NCBI GenBank assembly: GCA_002309655.1
Contig: DBXM01000047.1
Span: forward strand, 32,415-48,457
Source of the DNA: Mageeibacillus sp. UBA1212
Lineage (GTDB): Bacteria; Bacillota; Clostridia; UBA1212
Direction of reading: 5' to 3'
DNA length: 16,043 bases
The notes below the pieces were generated by a model. The model ran no database searches, was not told the origin of the DNA, and worked only from the letters and a program-made list of their open reading frames with translations. Below are positions 1 through 5,895 of this stretch, piece after piece. Each line of letters begins with the position of its first letter. Within the stretch, counting starts at the first letter, position 1. Both the position numbers and the translations under genes were made by a program.

Positions 1-118
1 AATCCACCGCGCCCCGGGAACGTCAAAAATGAGAAACCCACCGCCAACCCACCGGAAAAACGGAGAAACCCACCGTCAACCCACTGCGAAAAGGGCAGTA
101 ACCCACCGGGAAACCCAC
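1..118. repeat. Degenerate 11-bp tandem repeat array, left copy
   Basis: This non-coding stretch carries the heptamer AACCCAC at 35, 46, 67, 78, 100 and 112, plus the variant AATCCAC at 1. The steps are 11, 21, 11, 22 and 12 bases, so the copies keep the register of an 11-bp unit (about GAAACCCACCG) with some units decayed. Eleven is not a multiple of three and no credible gene spans the array, so it is not a coding repeat. The same unit recurs at 2074-2145 and, inverted, at 2331-2537. Its function is unknown. Confidence 0.8.
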
Positions 119-163
119 AATCGGCAGTCACAGGGCACAAAAACCGTTATCTTAATAACACAG

Positions 164-193
164 AAAAGGGGTCGGCGCGATTGCGCCGGCCCC
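164..193 (-). terminator. Rho-independent terminator of the zinc-ribbon membrane protein gene
   Basis: On the minus strand this is an 11-bp GC-rich stem with one mismatch (arms 183-193 and 168-178) and a 4-base loop, followed by TTTT (167-164). It begins about 25 bases after the stop codon of the gene ending at 218. Confidence 0.8.
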
Positions 194-217
194 CGCTTTA
201 CCTATAAGTTTTTATCC

Positions 218-1924
218 CTAATTCTCGTAGAACTTGGTGAACGTCTTGCCGTCGCCGGAGCAGAACAGGTCGCCGTCCTCGTTCTGGAGGAAGAACGTTG
301 AACCGGAAGTCATGAGGTTCTTGACTTCGTTGCCGGCGCCGCTGACCTTTTCAGCCTTGCCGCCGTCGCTGACGTACAGCTCGTTCTCGTAAACCAGGAA
401 CAGCTTGTTTTGGAAGAATACCACAGAGCTGTTGACCTTTTCGCTGCCTTCGAATACCTTCACGGCTTTTCCGGTGCCCTTCTTCGCGTAGATGTCGTTG
501 AACGAATCCGCGTAGTATACGACTCTGCCGTCATCGGTGGTGTTCCAGTCGGAATACTCGCTGAGATCAAGCAGTTCGACCGGCTCCGGGTTCTTCGCGC
601 CGGTGTCAAACGACAGGAGTTTGCCGTCTTTCGCGTAAATAACGGTGCGGAAGTCGTCGCAGAGGACTACGTGGTAGAGCTCGTCGCCGGAGATGACAGT
701 CTCGGTTCCCGAAGAGGTCAGCTTCATGATTCTGGAGGTGTATCCGCCGTCAAGGGTTTGCCAGAGGAGGTTCGGATCTTCAAAATCTTTTATGCCGAGG
801 CTCATGTAGCTCATGTCGGCTTTGTCGTTACTCGTATAAACCGTATTGTTGGTGAGGAGCGGAGAAATCGCCTTCGACGTCAGCTTGACCGGTTCTTCGC
901 CGTTCTTGATCAGATAGGTTCCCTTGTTCTCGATTTGATAGAATGCCTGGGTGTAGTCGCTGTTGAAAGCGCAGCCGTCCACGTAATCGTTGGAGGTTAC
1001 TGCCTTCACGCGGGTGTCTTCGTTGTCCTTCTTCTGGACGTAGACGATATAGCTGCCGTCGTCCGCCTCTCTGAAGAAATAGACGAATTTCGCGCCGTCA
1101 GCCACGCCGAAAGCGGTGCAGTTGGTTCCGATCACGTATTCCTTGCCGCCGGTGTAGTAGCAGCCGCGGTAGTCGGAAGTGTAGGAACCGTCAACCTTTG
1201 AGTACTTCCTGTAGCAGACCGTTTTACCGTCCGGCGAGATGGCCGTGGCATAGGCGTACTCCGCGATCTTTTCAGCCTTTTTGCCGTTGAACCAGTAAAC
1301 GTGCGGGTCGTTGTTCTCGTCGTAGAACGTGTACGCGATGCCTTCGCCGTTCGAAGAAATAAGAATTTCATCATCAAAAACGTCGTCATCCGCGGAAGCC
1401 ACTTCGGTGACGTTTTTGCCGTCGAAGTAGAGAAGTTTGTACGTGCCGCCCTTAAGCCTTACTAAGATGGCCGCCTTCTCCTCGGCAGCGTCGAAGGCTA
1501 CTTTATAGTCGGATGAGGAGTAAAGCTCGCCTTTTACCGCCTCCGTGAGCTTTCCGCTATTGAATATCCAGAGCGCGTCGTCGTCACCTCCGAACATGTA
1601 GGTTTTCTTGTCGGAGACCGTGAAGTTGCCGCCGGATTTCTTCCCGATCAGCGAAGCGATGAGAGCGATAGCGCCGGCCAGCAGCGCGACTGCCAGAACC
1701 GCAACGATTACCGCAATCAGAACTTTTTTGCCTTTCTTAGGCTTGTTTTCCTTAGCAGGGGTCTGAGGCTGAGCGGGCTGTGCCTGCTGAACGTAGGGGG
1801 TTCCCGCCGGTTGTGCCGCGGTACCCGCAACTGCCTGCGCCGCCTGATCTACAAGCGACTTTCCGCACTTGGAGCAAAACTTGCTGCCGTCCGGAAGCTG
1901 AGCGCCACAATGTTTGCAATACAT
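218..1924 (-). CDS. Zinc-ribbon, single-helix, propeller-like membrane protein
   Basis: The specific function is unknown. The 568-residue protein opens with a four-cysteine zinc ribbon (Cys3, 6, 17, 20; YCKHCG and FCSKCG), followed by an Ala/Gln/Pro linker (about 25-58), a Lys-rich stop, and one transmembrane helix (about 68-93). The remaining 470 residues contain short repeats ending in aromatic pairs and Asp/Gly turns (such as VVYYADSFNDIYAK and KLFLVYENELYVSDGG), suggesting a beta-propeller or TolB-like fold outside the membrane. With no signal peptide before the ribbon, the expected topology is ribbon inside, propeller outside; this is inference. The start is ATG 1924: GGAGGG (1931-1936) touches the upstream ATG at 1930 but lies 6 bases from this one. 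The gene is a single-gene unit with its own promoter and terminator, flanked on both sides by 11-bp repeat arrays. It could be an envelope sensor or a structural protein. Confidence 0.85.
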   Translation of the reverse strand: MYCKHCGAQLPDGSKFCSKCGKSLVDQAAQAVAGTAAQPAGTPYVQQAQPAQPQTPAKENKPKKGKKVLIAVIVAVLAVALLAGAIALIASLIGKKSGGNFTVSDKKTYMFGGDDDALWIFNSGKLTEAVKGELYSSSDYKVAFDAAEEKAAILVRLKGGTYKLLYFDGKNVTEVASADDDVFDDEILISSNGEGIAYTFYDENNDPHVYWFNGKKAEKIAEYAYATAISPDGKTVCYRKYSKVDGSYTSDYRGCYYTGGKEYVIGTNCTAFGVADGAKFVYFFREADDGSYIVYVQKKDNEDTRVKAVTSNDYVDGCAFNSDYTQAFYQIENKGTYLIKNGEEPVKLTSKAISPLLTNNTVYTSNDKADMSYMSLGIKDFEDPNLLWQTLDGGYTSRIMKLTSSGTETVISGDELYHVVLCDDFRTVIYAKDGKLLSFDTGAKNPEPVELLDLSEYSDWNTTDDGRVVYYADSFNDIYAKKGTGKAVKVFEGSEKVNSSVVFFQNKLFLVYENELYVSDGGKAEKVSGAGNEVKNLMTSGSTFFLQNEDGDLFCSGDGKTFTKFYEN

Positions 1925-1967
1925 ATTCATCCCTCCAGTGCCGCGTGTTGCGCGAATTGATAATTGA

Positions 1968-1996
1968 ATTGTAGCAGACCGCGCGCCCGAGGTCAA
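1968..1996 (-). promoter_or_regulatory. Sigma-A promoter of the zinc-ribbon membrane protein gene
   Basis: The minus strand shows -35 TTGACC (1996-1991), a 17-base spacer and -10 TACAAT (1973-1968) with an extended TGC before it. The transcript would begin near 1961, giving a leader of about 37 bases before the ATG at 1924. Confidence 0.8.
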
Positions 1997-2073
1997 GACG
2001 TGAACGCCACCAATGCAGGTCTTTTGGGCGTTTTTTCGTAGTTTTTCCCTAAATTGCGGAAAAAACAGCGGGA

Positions 2074-2192
2074 AACCCACCGCGGGCGCATGGAAAGCCA
2101 CCGGATAATTGCCGGAAATCCGCCGTGAATCCACCGTGAATCCACCGATGCGCGAAAACCGCTATTTTTCGGGAAATACTACCGAAACACAC
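2074..2192. repeat. Degenerate 11-bp tandem repeat array, same orientation as the left copy
   Basis: Units begin at 2074 (AACCCAC), 2095 (AAGCCAC), 2117 (AATCCGC), 2128 and 2139 (both AATCCAC), with steps of 21, 22, 11 and 11. From 2116 to 2148 three consecutive 11-mers end in CGCCG or CCACCG, and the last two are nearly identical. More decayed units ending in ACCG follow at about 2176 and 2186. The stretch lies upstream of the zinc-ribbon gene promoter and is non-coding. Confidence 0.75.
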
Positions 2193-2330
2193 CGGGAACG
2201 GCTGAAAAACGCCTCGGTTTTGTGCTTTTGAGGTCTTGAAATCCGCAATTTGCGCAAAAAACACAACGGAATTGTGAAAAAAGGCAGGAAGATTCTTTGT
2301 TACGGGGGAAGTGTTTTTTTGAGTTTTACT

Positions 2331-2537
2331 GTGGGTTTCTTTAGTAAATTGTGGGTAAAGGCGGCCGAATTGTGGGTTTTTGGACGGTTTTTGTGGGTTT
2401 CTCGGGGTTTAAACCCACCGCGGAGGATTTTCGCGAAACAGCGACAGTGTTTTTTGATTTTTTTTGTGTGTTGCGGGTGGCCCTCGGTGGGTTGATTTCC
2501 ACCAAATGGTGGGTTTCCGGTGGGTTGACGGTGGTTT
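2331..2537. repeat. Degenerate 11-bp repeat array in inverted orientation
   Basis: Here the unit appears as its reverse complement (CGGTGGGTTTC). GTGGGTT or close variants begin at 2331, 2351, 2372 and 2393 (steps 20, 21, 21) and again at 2487, 2509, 2520 and 2531 (steps 22, 11, 11). A single unit in the opposite orientation at 2412 abuts a variant at 2403, creating the perfect 12-bp palindrome GGGTTTAAACCC (2405-2416). The arms could fold back on the array at 2074-2192. Confidence 0.75.
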
Positions 2538-2636
2538 TCCTGTGTGTGTAGTTGAGAAAAGATTTGCAAAACAGAGCGGGGAACGGGAGAAAAACGCGAA
2601 AAACGGAAAGCAGCTTTCCCGGGGAGCGGAAGCGGG

Positions 2637-2678
2637 AAAAAAGAGGGGGCTCCGCCCGGAATCTGCCGGCGGAGCCCC
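2637..2678 (-). terminator. Rho-independent terminator after the first of two paralogous surface proteins
   Basis: The minus-strand RNA forms a perfect 11-bp stem (GGGGCTCCGCC, 2678-2668, with its complement at 2656-2646) and an 11-base loop, followed by CTC and six T residues (2642-2637). It starts 18 bases after the stop codon at 2697. Confidence 0.9.
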
Positions 2679-2696
2679 GCGAAACTAATGAATATT

Positions 2697-4106
2697 TTAC
2701 ATAGAACGGCGCTTTTTGGAAGCGAGCAGCCCCGCGAAGAGGAGCGGCAGCAGGACTGCGCTTGAAGTAATCAGGCTTCCGCCGCAGCCTTTTCCGCCCG
2801 AAGGCGAGGAAGTTCCCGAAGGCCCGGTGCTTGAAGAGGGATCGACCGGCTGACTTCCCGAAGGCGTGGCCGCGGGGTCGCCGCCCGAGGGGGTTCCTTC
2901 TTCGCCGGGAACGTCTTCCGTCGCGGCGGGGATTATTTCAACCGTCGCCGTCGTGTAGCTGCATGAGGGCATCAATTCGGAGCTGACGCGTTCCCCGTTC
3001 AGGTACGAGTTCCAGCCGGCGCTGTGCTTGTATTTCGCGTTCCAGAAGCCGATTTGCTTGGGCCCTATGCCGCGCAGAACGATCAGATACTGCGAGCCGC
3101 CTTCGAGCCGGTCGGCAAAATCAAGTTCAAGGTCGGCGCAGTCTTTGTGGTCCTTCACGGTGCCGCCGTAAACCGGGTCGCCTTTCAGCGTGGTTTCGTA
3201 GTTCGAATTCCACTTGTAGACCGCAAAGCTCATGTTCGAGCCGGTGCCGTTGTTCGACCAGGTCGGCGCGCTGAGAAGAGTCAGCGTGTGGAGGACCTTG
3301 CCGTCGGGAATGACCGGGGAGAGCAGCGCGAAGTCTTCGTCGTTGATGCAGTGGGCGCCACCCTCGTTGTCGCCGGTAACTTTGACCGGTTCGTCATTAT
3401 GAAACTCTGTCACGTCGGCGTTGTTGATGGGTCTGAAATACTCCGTGATGCCTTCCGTTTTCAGGAAGTCGACGTAAAACGCGAACGGCTTGTCGGAAAT
3501 GCCGCCGAATTTCAGGTAATTGGAGCTGTAGAGGCTGCTGACGCGGGGAATGACTATATAAGGGCCGGTGTCCTCCGTGCGCGGGGTGAGCTGCGAGATG
3601 ACCAGCATATATTTTCCCGCCGGCAGGAATTTTTCCATCGGCATAATGATTCCGTAGCCGCTGTCGTGCCGGAACCAGATGTCCTCGCAGAAGACCGGCG
3701 TTCCCTTCATCGTGGTCTCTTCGTCGTCCTTGAACTCATAGATCGCGAAGCGGCACTCCGCCGAGCTCCGGTTTTCGTCGGTTCCCGACCAGACTACGGG
3801 CACCCCGAACTGGTGGAACGGAGCCGCGGCCGAGAATACGACGCTGACGTAGCCGGTGCAGTTGCCGCTGTCGTCGAAAACGCTCAGCCAGTGGCCGATC
3901 TTGCAGTCCCCGAAATAGGTGATCACGCGTTCCTCGGCCGGGTCGACCGTCGGCAGATCTTCGACAGGAACCTCCTCCGATGTGGTTTCCGATGCGTCTT
4001 CGGCCGCCGCAATAGTGAATCCGCCCGCAAAGAGCGCGAGGCACAATACACACGCGGCGCACACGGCACATACGGCGGATATCAAAACGGAAAGCAGTTT
4101 TTTCAC
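2697..4106 (-). CDS. Secreted two-domain surface protein with GCG C-terminal tag (paralogue A)
   Basis: The function is unrecognised. The 469-residue protein has a signal peptide (KKLL, then a hydrophobic run to about residue 35), an acidic Thr/Ser/Glu segment, and two related beta-rich modules (about 62-215 and 226-390). Each module shows FA(I/V)Y, then ETT(M/L)KG(T/D)PV, then G(K/S)-Y-(M/L)-(L/I)-V (120-173 and 294-344). A Pro/Ser/Gly linker leads to Gly-Cys441-Gly, a hydrophobic stretch and the tail SKKRRSM. There is no LPXTG motif. GTG 4106 is preferred because AAAGGAG lies 7 bases upstream, whereas ATG 4142 has no binding site. The next gene encodes a full-length paralogue, so this is a tandem duplication. 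A role in adhesion or glycan binding is only a guess. Confidence 0.85.
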   Translation of the reverse strand: MKKLLSVLISAVCAVCAACVLCLALFAGGFTIAAAEDASETTSEEVPVEDLPTVDPAEERVITYFGDCKIGHWLSVFDDSGNCTGYVSVVFSAAAPFHQFGVPVVWSGTDENRSSAECRFAIYEFKDDEETTMKGTPVFCEDIWFRHDSGYGIIMPMEKFLPAGKYMLVISQLTPRTEDTGPYIVIPRVSSLYSSNYLKFGGISDKPFAFYVDFLKTEGITEYFRPINNADVTEFHNDEPVKVTGDNEGGAHCINDEDFALLSPVIPDGKVLHTLTLLSAPTWSNNGTGSNMSFAVYKWNSNYETTLKGDPVYGGTVKDHKDCADLELDFADRLEGGSQYLIVLRGIGPKQIGFWNAKYKHSAGWNSYLNGERVSSELMPSCSYTTATVEIIPAATEDVPGEEGTPSGGDPAATPSGSQPVDPSSSTGPSGTSSPSGGKGCGGSLITSSAVLLPLLFAGLLASKKRRSM

Positions 4107-4197
4107 CGGAAAGCTCCTTTTGCGAAAATCACGAAGATTCATTGGCCCGGGAACGGGAATGGTTCGAACAGCCCGGAAACGGGATTACTTCGCGCTT

Positions 4198-4226
4198 ATT
4201 ATAAACCAACCGCGCCCTGTTCGCAA
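4198..4226 (-). promoter_or_regulatory. Sigma-A promoter of surface protein paralogue A
   Basis: The minus strand has -35 TTGCGA (4226-4221), a 17-base spacer and a consensus -10 TATAAT (4203-4198). The leader to the GTG start is about 85 bases. It lies directly downstream of the terminator at 4239-4271, so the two paralogues are separate transcription units. Confidence 0.8.
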
Positions 4227-4238
4227 GCAACAACCGCG

Positions 4239-4271
4239 AAAAAAACAGCCGGCACCCTCGCGGGCGCCGGC
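4239..4271 (-). terminator. Strong rho-independent terminator after surface protein paralogue B
   Basis: The minus strand forms a 10-bp stem (GCCGGCGCCC paired with GGGTGCCGGC, one G-U pair) closed by a GCGA tetraloop, then TG and seven T residues (4245-4239). It lies 31 bases after the stop codon at 4303. Confidence 0.92.
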
Positions 4272-4302
4272 CTTCATCCCTAACTATAGGAAATAATGTT
4301 TA

Positions 4303-5640
4303 TCAATGCTTCTTCCTGATCACCAGAGCGCAGGCCGCAACAGCGATGATTGCGAACGCGCCGCCGATAACGTTGCCGCAGCCGGACTTCTTGGGCTCGG
4401 GAGTGGGCTCTTCGGTGGGAGCGGGCTCGGGGGTGTTCGTGGGCGGTTCGGTCGGAGCCTGGGTCGGGGTCGCGGGAGCTTCGGTCACTTCGGGAGTGGG
4501 AGTCTCTTCGGGAGTGGGCTCTTCGGTCTCCTCGGGGCCTTCGTAAGTCGCCGTCTTATATGTGCAGGCAGGGTAGCTCTGAGCGTCGTCGCCTTCGTTC
4601 TCGAAGAATTCCCATCCTTCAACGGAGACCGTGTCGCCGCCCCAGTAACCGATGGCGCCGTCGTTGGAAGCCGTGATAACGATCAGGTATCTGCTGCCGC
4701 CTTTCAGTTTGGCGCCGAAGTCGATAACGAGGTCCTGGTTGTCCTTGTGGTCAATTTCCGAACCGTGGGCGATGGCGCGGCCTTTGAAGGTCGTGTCGTA
4801 GTCGTTGTCCCAGCGGTAGACTTCCCAGTCGATGTCGGAGCCCGGGCCGTTGTTGTTCCAGGTCGGAGCGTTCTTCAGGATGAACTGGTGAAGGACCTTG
4901 CCCTCGGGAATTTCAGCCGTGAGGATGGCGTAGTCGTCCAGGGAGTTGAAGTTGCGCGCATTGTTGCCGACGCGTGCCACGACCTGAACCGCGCGGTCGT
5001 CGTAGAATATGGCTTCCTGCGCGCCGGTGTCGAGCTCGACGATGTAGTCGGTCACGCCTTCGGTCTTCTCAAAAATGAGGGAGAAAGCGAATTCGGTTCC
5101 AACTGTGCCACCGAAAACGAGGTGCCTGTTCAGGTAGACCATATCGGCGCTGGGAAGGACGAAATAGTGGCCGGCCTCGGGGTTGGAGCCCTTTTCGGAG
5201 AGCTGCGAAATTTTGAAAACGTACTGGCCTGCCGCGAGAGGCGTGTCAAGCTCCAGCTTGTATTCCTTGAAGTCGCCGTCGAAATGCACCTCTTTGGTAA
5301 AGATCGCGGTGCCCGTGACAGAAGTTGCGGGATCGGTCGCGTAGGTGAAGATTTCGAATTTTACGTCAACGTCGCGGTCGTCGTCGGATATGCCGGCGTA
5401 AACCTCGGGGAAGCCGATTGCTTTGAGCGGCGCTGCGGTGCGGAATGCGACATAGGTGTTACCAAAGCACACATCTTCCTCGTCAAACTGGTTGAGCCAG
5501 TTGCCGGGATTGTGAGCTCCTTCGTACGTCGGAACCACAACGGTATTCGGATCCTCGGCCGGCTCTTCCGCGAACGCGAAGAACGAGCAGAGGGAGAATA
5601 CAACCGCTAAGGCAAGAATAACAGATAATGCTTTTTTCAT
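4303..5640 (-). CDS. Secreted two-domain surface protein with GCG C-terminal tag (paralogue B)
   Basis: The function is unrecognised. The 445-residue protein has a clear signal peptide (MKKALSVILALAVVF, cleavage after AFA about 24). It carries two modules matching paralogue A (about 35-200 and 205-365): residues 248-320 align with A's 270-342 through GKVLH, APTWNNNG-GS, Y-TT-KG and GG-(S/R)YLIV. A long Pro/Thr/Glu linker (about 370-417) precedes Gly-Cys421-Gly, the hydrophobic segment and the tail VIRKKH. The linker resembles the glycosylated spacers common in clostridial surface proteins. ATG 5640 is chosen for the GGAGG (5648-5652) 7 bases upstream. Signal peptide plus C-terminal helix indicate an exported, envelope-attached protein. 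The tag is nearly identical to that of the next gene although the main domains are unrelated. Confidence 0.87.
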   Translation of the reverse strand: MKKALSVILALAVVFSLCSFFAFAEEPAEDPNTVVVPTYEGAHNPGNWLNQFDEEDVCFGNTYVAFRTAAPLKAIGFPEVYAGISDDDRDVDVKFEIFTYATDPATSVTGTAIFTKEVHFDGDFKEYKLELDTPLAAGQYVFKISQLSEKGSNPEAGHYFVLPSADMVYLNRHLVFGGTVGTEFAFSLIFEKTEGVTDYIVELDTGAQEAIFYDDRAVQVVARVGNNARNFNSLDDYAILTAEIPEGKVLHQFILKNAPTWNNNGPGSDIDWEVYRWDNDYDTTFKGRAIAHGSEIDHKDNQDLVIDFGAKLKGGSRYLIVITASNDGAIGYWGGDTVSVEGWEFFENEGDDAQSYPACTYKTATYEGPEETEEPTPEETPTPEVTEAPATPTQAPTEPPTNTPEPAPTEEPTPEPKKSGCGNVIGGAFAIIAVAACALVIRKKH

Positions 5641-5658
5641 TGTTATACCTCCAAAAAA

Positions 5659-5677
5659 GCTCCGTTTCCGTAGGAGC
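5659..5677 (-). promoter_or_regulatory. Short terminator-like hairpin in the leader of paralogue B
   Basis: Between promoter and ribosome binding site, the minus-strand leader contains GCTCC, a 9-base spacer and GGAGC, followed by TTTTTT (5658-5653) and the SD GGAGG. The 5-bp stem is short, so it could be a weak attenuator. Alternatively, the GCTCC arm could mask the SD. The function is not established. Confidence 0.4.
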
Positions 5678-5695
5678 AATTTCATTCTTGAGCCA

Positions 5696-5724
5696 ATTTT
5701 AGCAAATAATCGCCCCGATTTCAA
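5696..5724 (-). promoter_or_regulatory. Sigma-A promoter of surface protein paralogue B
   Basis: The minus strand has -35 TTGAAA (5724-5719), a 17-base spacer and -10 TAAAAT (5701-5696) with an extended TGC. The leader is about 50 bases. Confidence 0.8.
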
Positions 5725-5779
5725 CAACTATTATATTTCCCGCATTAATACGGAAATATCGGGGAAATAAAGCGGGTCG

Positions 5780-5864
5780 AAAAACGCCGCCCGGCAAAAT
5801 CCGTTCCGGAACCGTTCCCGGGAGGGGAAAATACGGCGGGAGGAGCGAAACGCGCAGGCGGCGT
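5780..5864 (-). terminator. Possible long-loop terminator after the third surface protein gene
   Basis: On the minus strand ACGCCGCC (5864-5857) can pair with GGCGGCGT (5791-5784), followed by TTTT. The loop is about 65 bases and contains its own partial hairpins around GGTTCCGGAAC. The position after the stop codon at 5896 fits, but the long loop makes the call uncertain. Confidence 0.4.
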
Positions 5865-5895
5865 GGGGTTAGTTCAATCAATTATATCAGGTGTT

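Larger units (their letters stand above)
1997..2636. other. Long gene-free region between two minus-strand units
   Basis: About 640 bases without a credible gene. The open frames here have no ribosome binding sites and low-complexity translations that follow from the 11-bp repeats. The content is the repeat array at 2074-2192, an AT-rich centre (about 2205-2330) including the palindrome TTTGCGCAAA near 2252, the inverted repeat array at 2331-2537, and plain sequence at 2545-2636. The terminator of the next gene begins at 2637. Confidence 0.75.

Noticed and set aside
1..118. CRISPR array
   Set aside because: The unit is 11 bp with no unique spacers of constant length, and no cas gene is present.
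1925..2134. Longer start (ATG 2134) for the zinc-ribbon gene
   Set aside because: The extension runs through the promoter and the repeats and has no binding site; GGAGGG with correct spacing supports ATG 1924.
2125..2150. DnaA boxes or a replication origin in the repeat region
   Set aside because: Units share only ATCCAC with the box TTATCCACA, vary at key positions, and no dnaA, dnaN or parA gene is near.
2351..2688. Open frames on both strands in the gene-free region, 66-89 codons
   Set aside because: No ribosome binding sites, overlapping frames on both strands, and Thr/His/Pro- or Gly/Val-rich translations that simply follow from the 11-bp repeats.
4107..4142. Upstream ATG 4142 for surface protein paralogue A
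   Set aside because: It lacks a binding site and would put a charged stretch before the signal peptide; GTG 4106 has AAAGGAG at 7 bases.
4306..5610. Long plus-strand frames opposite the surface protein genes (for example 434 codons)
   Set aside because: They are antisense shadows created by GC-ended codons; they have no ribosome binding sites and biased Gly/Val/Arg-rich content.
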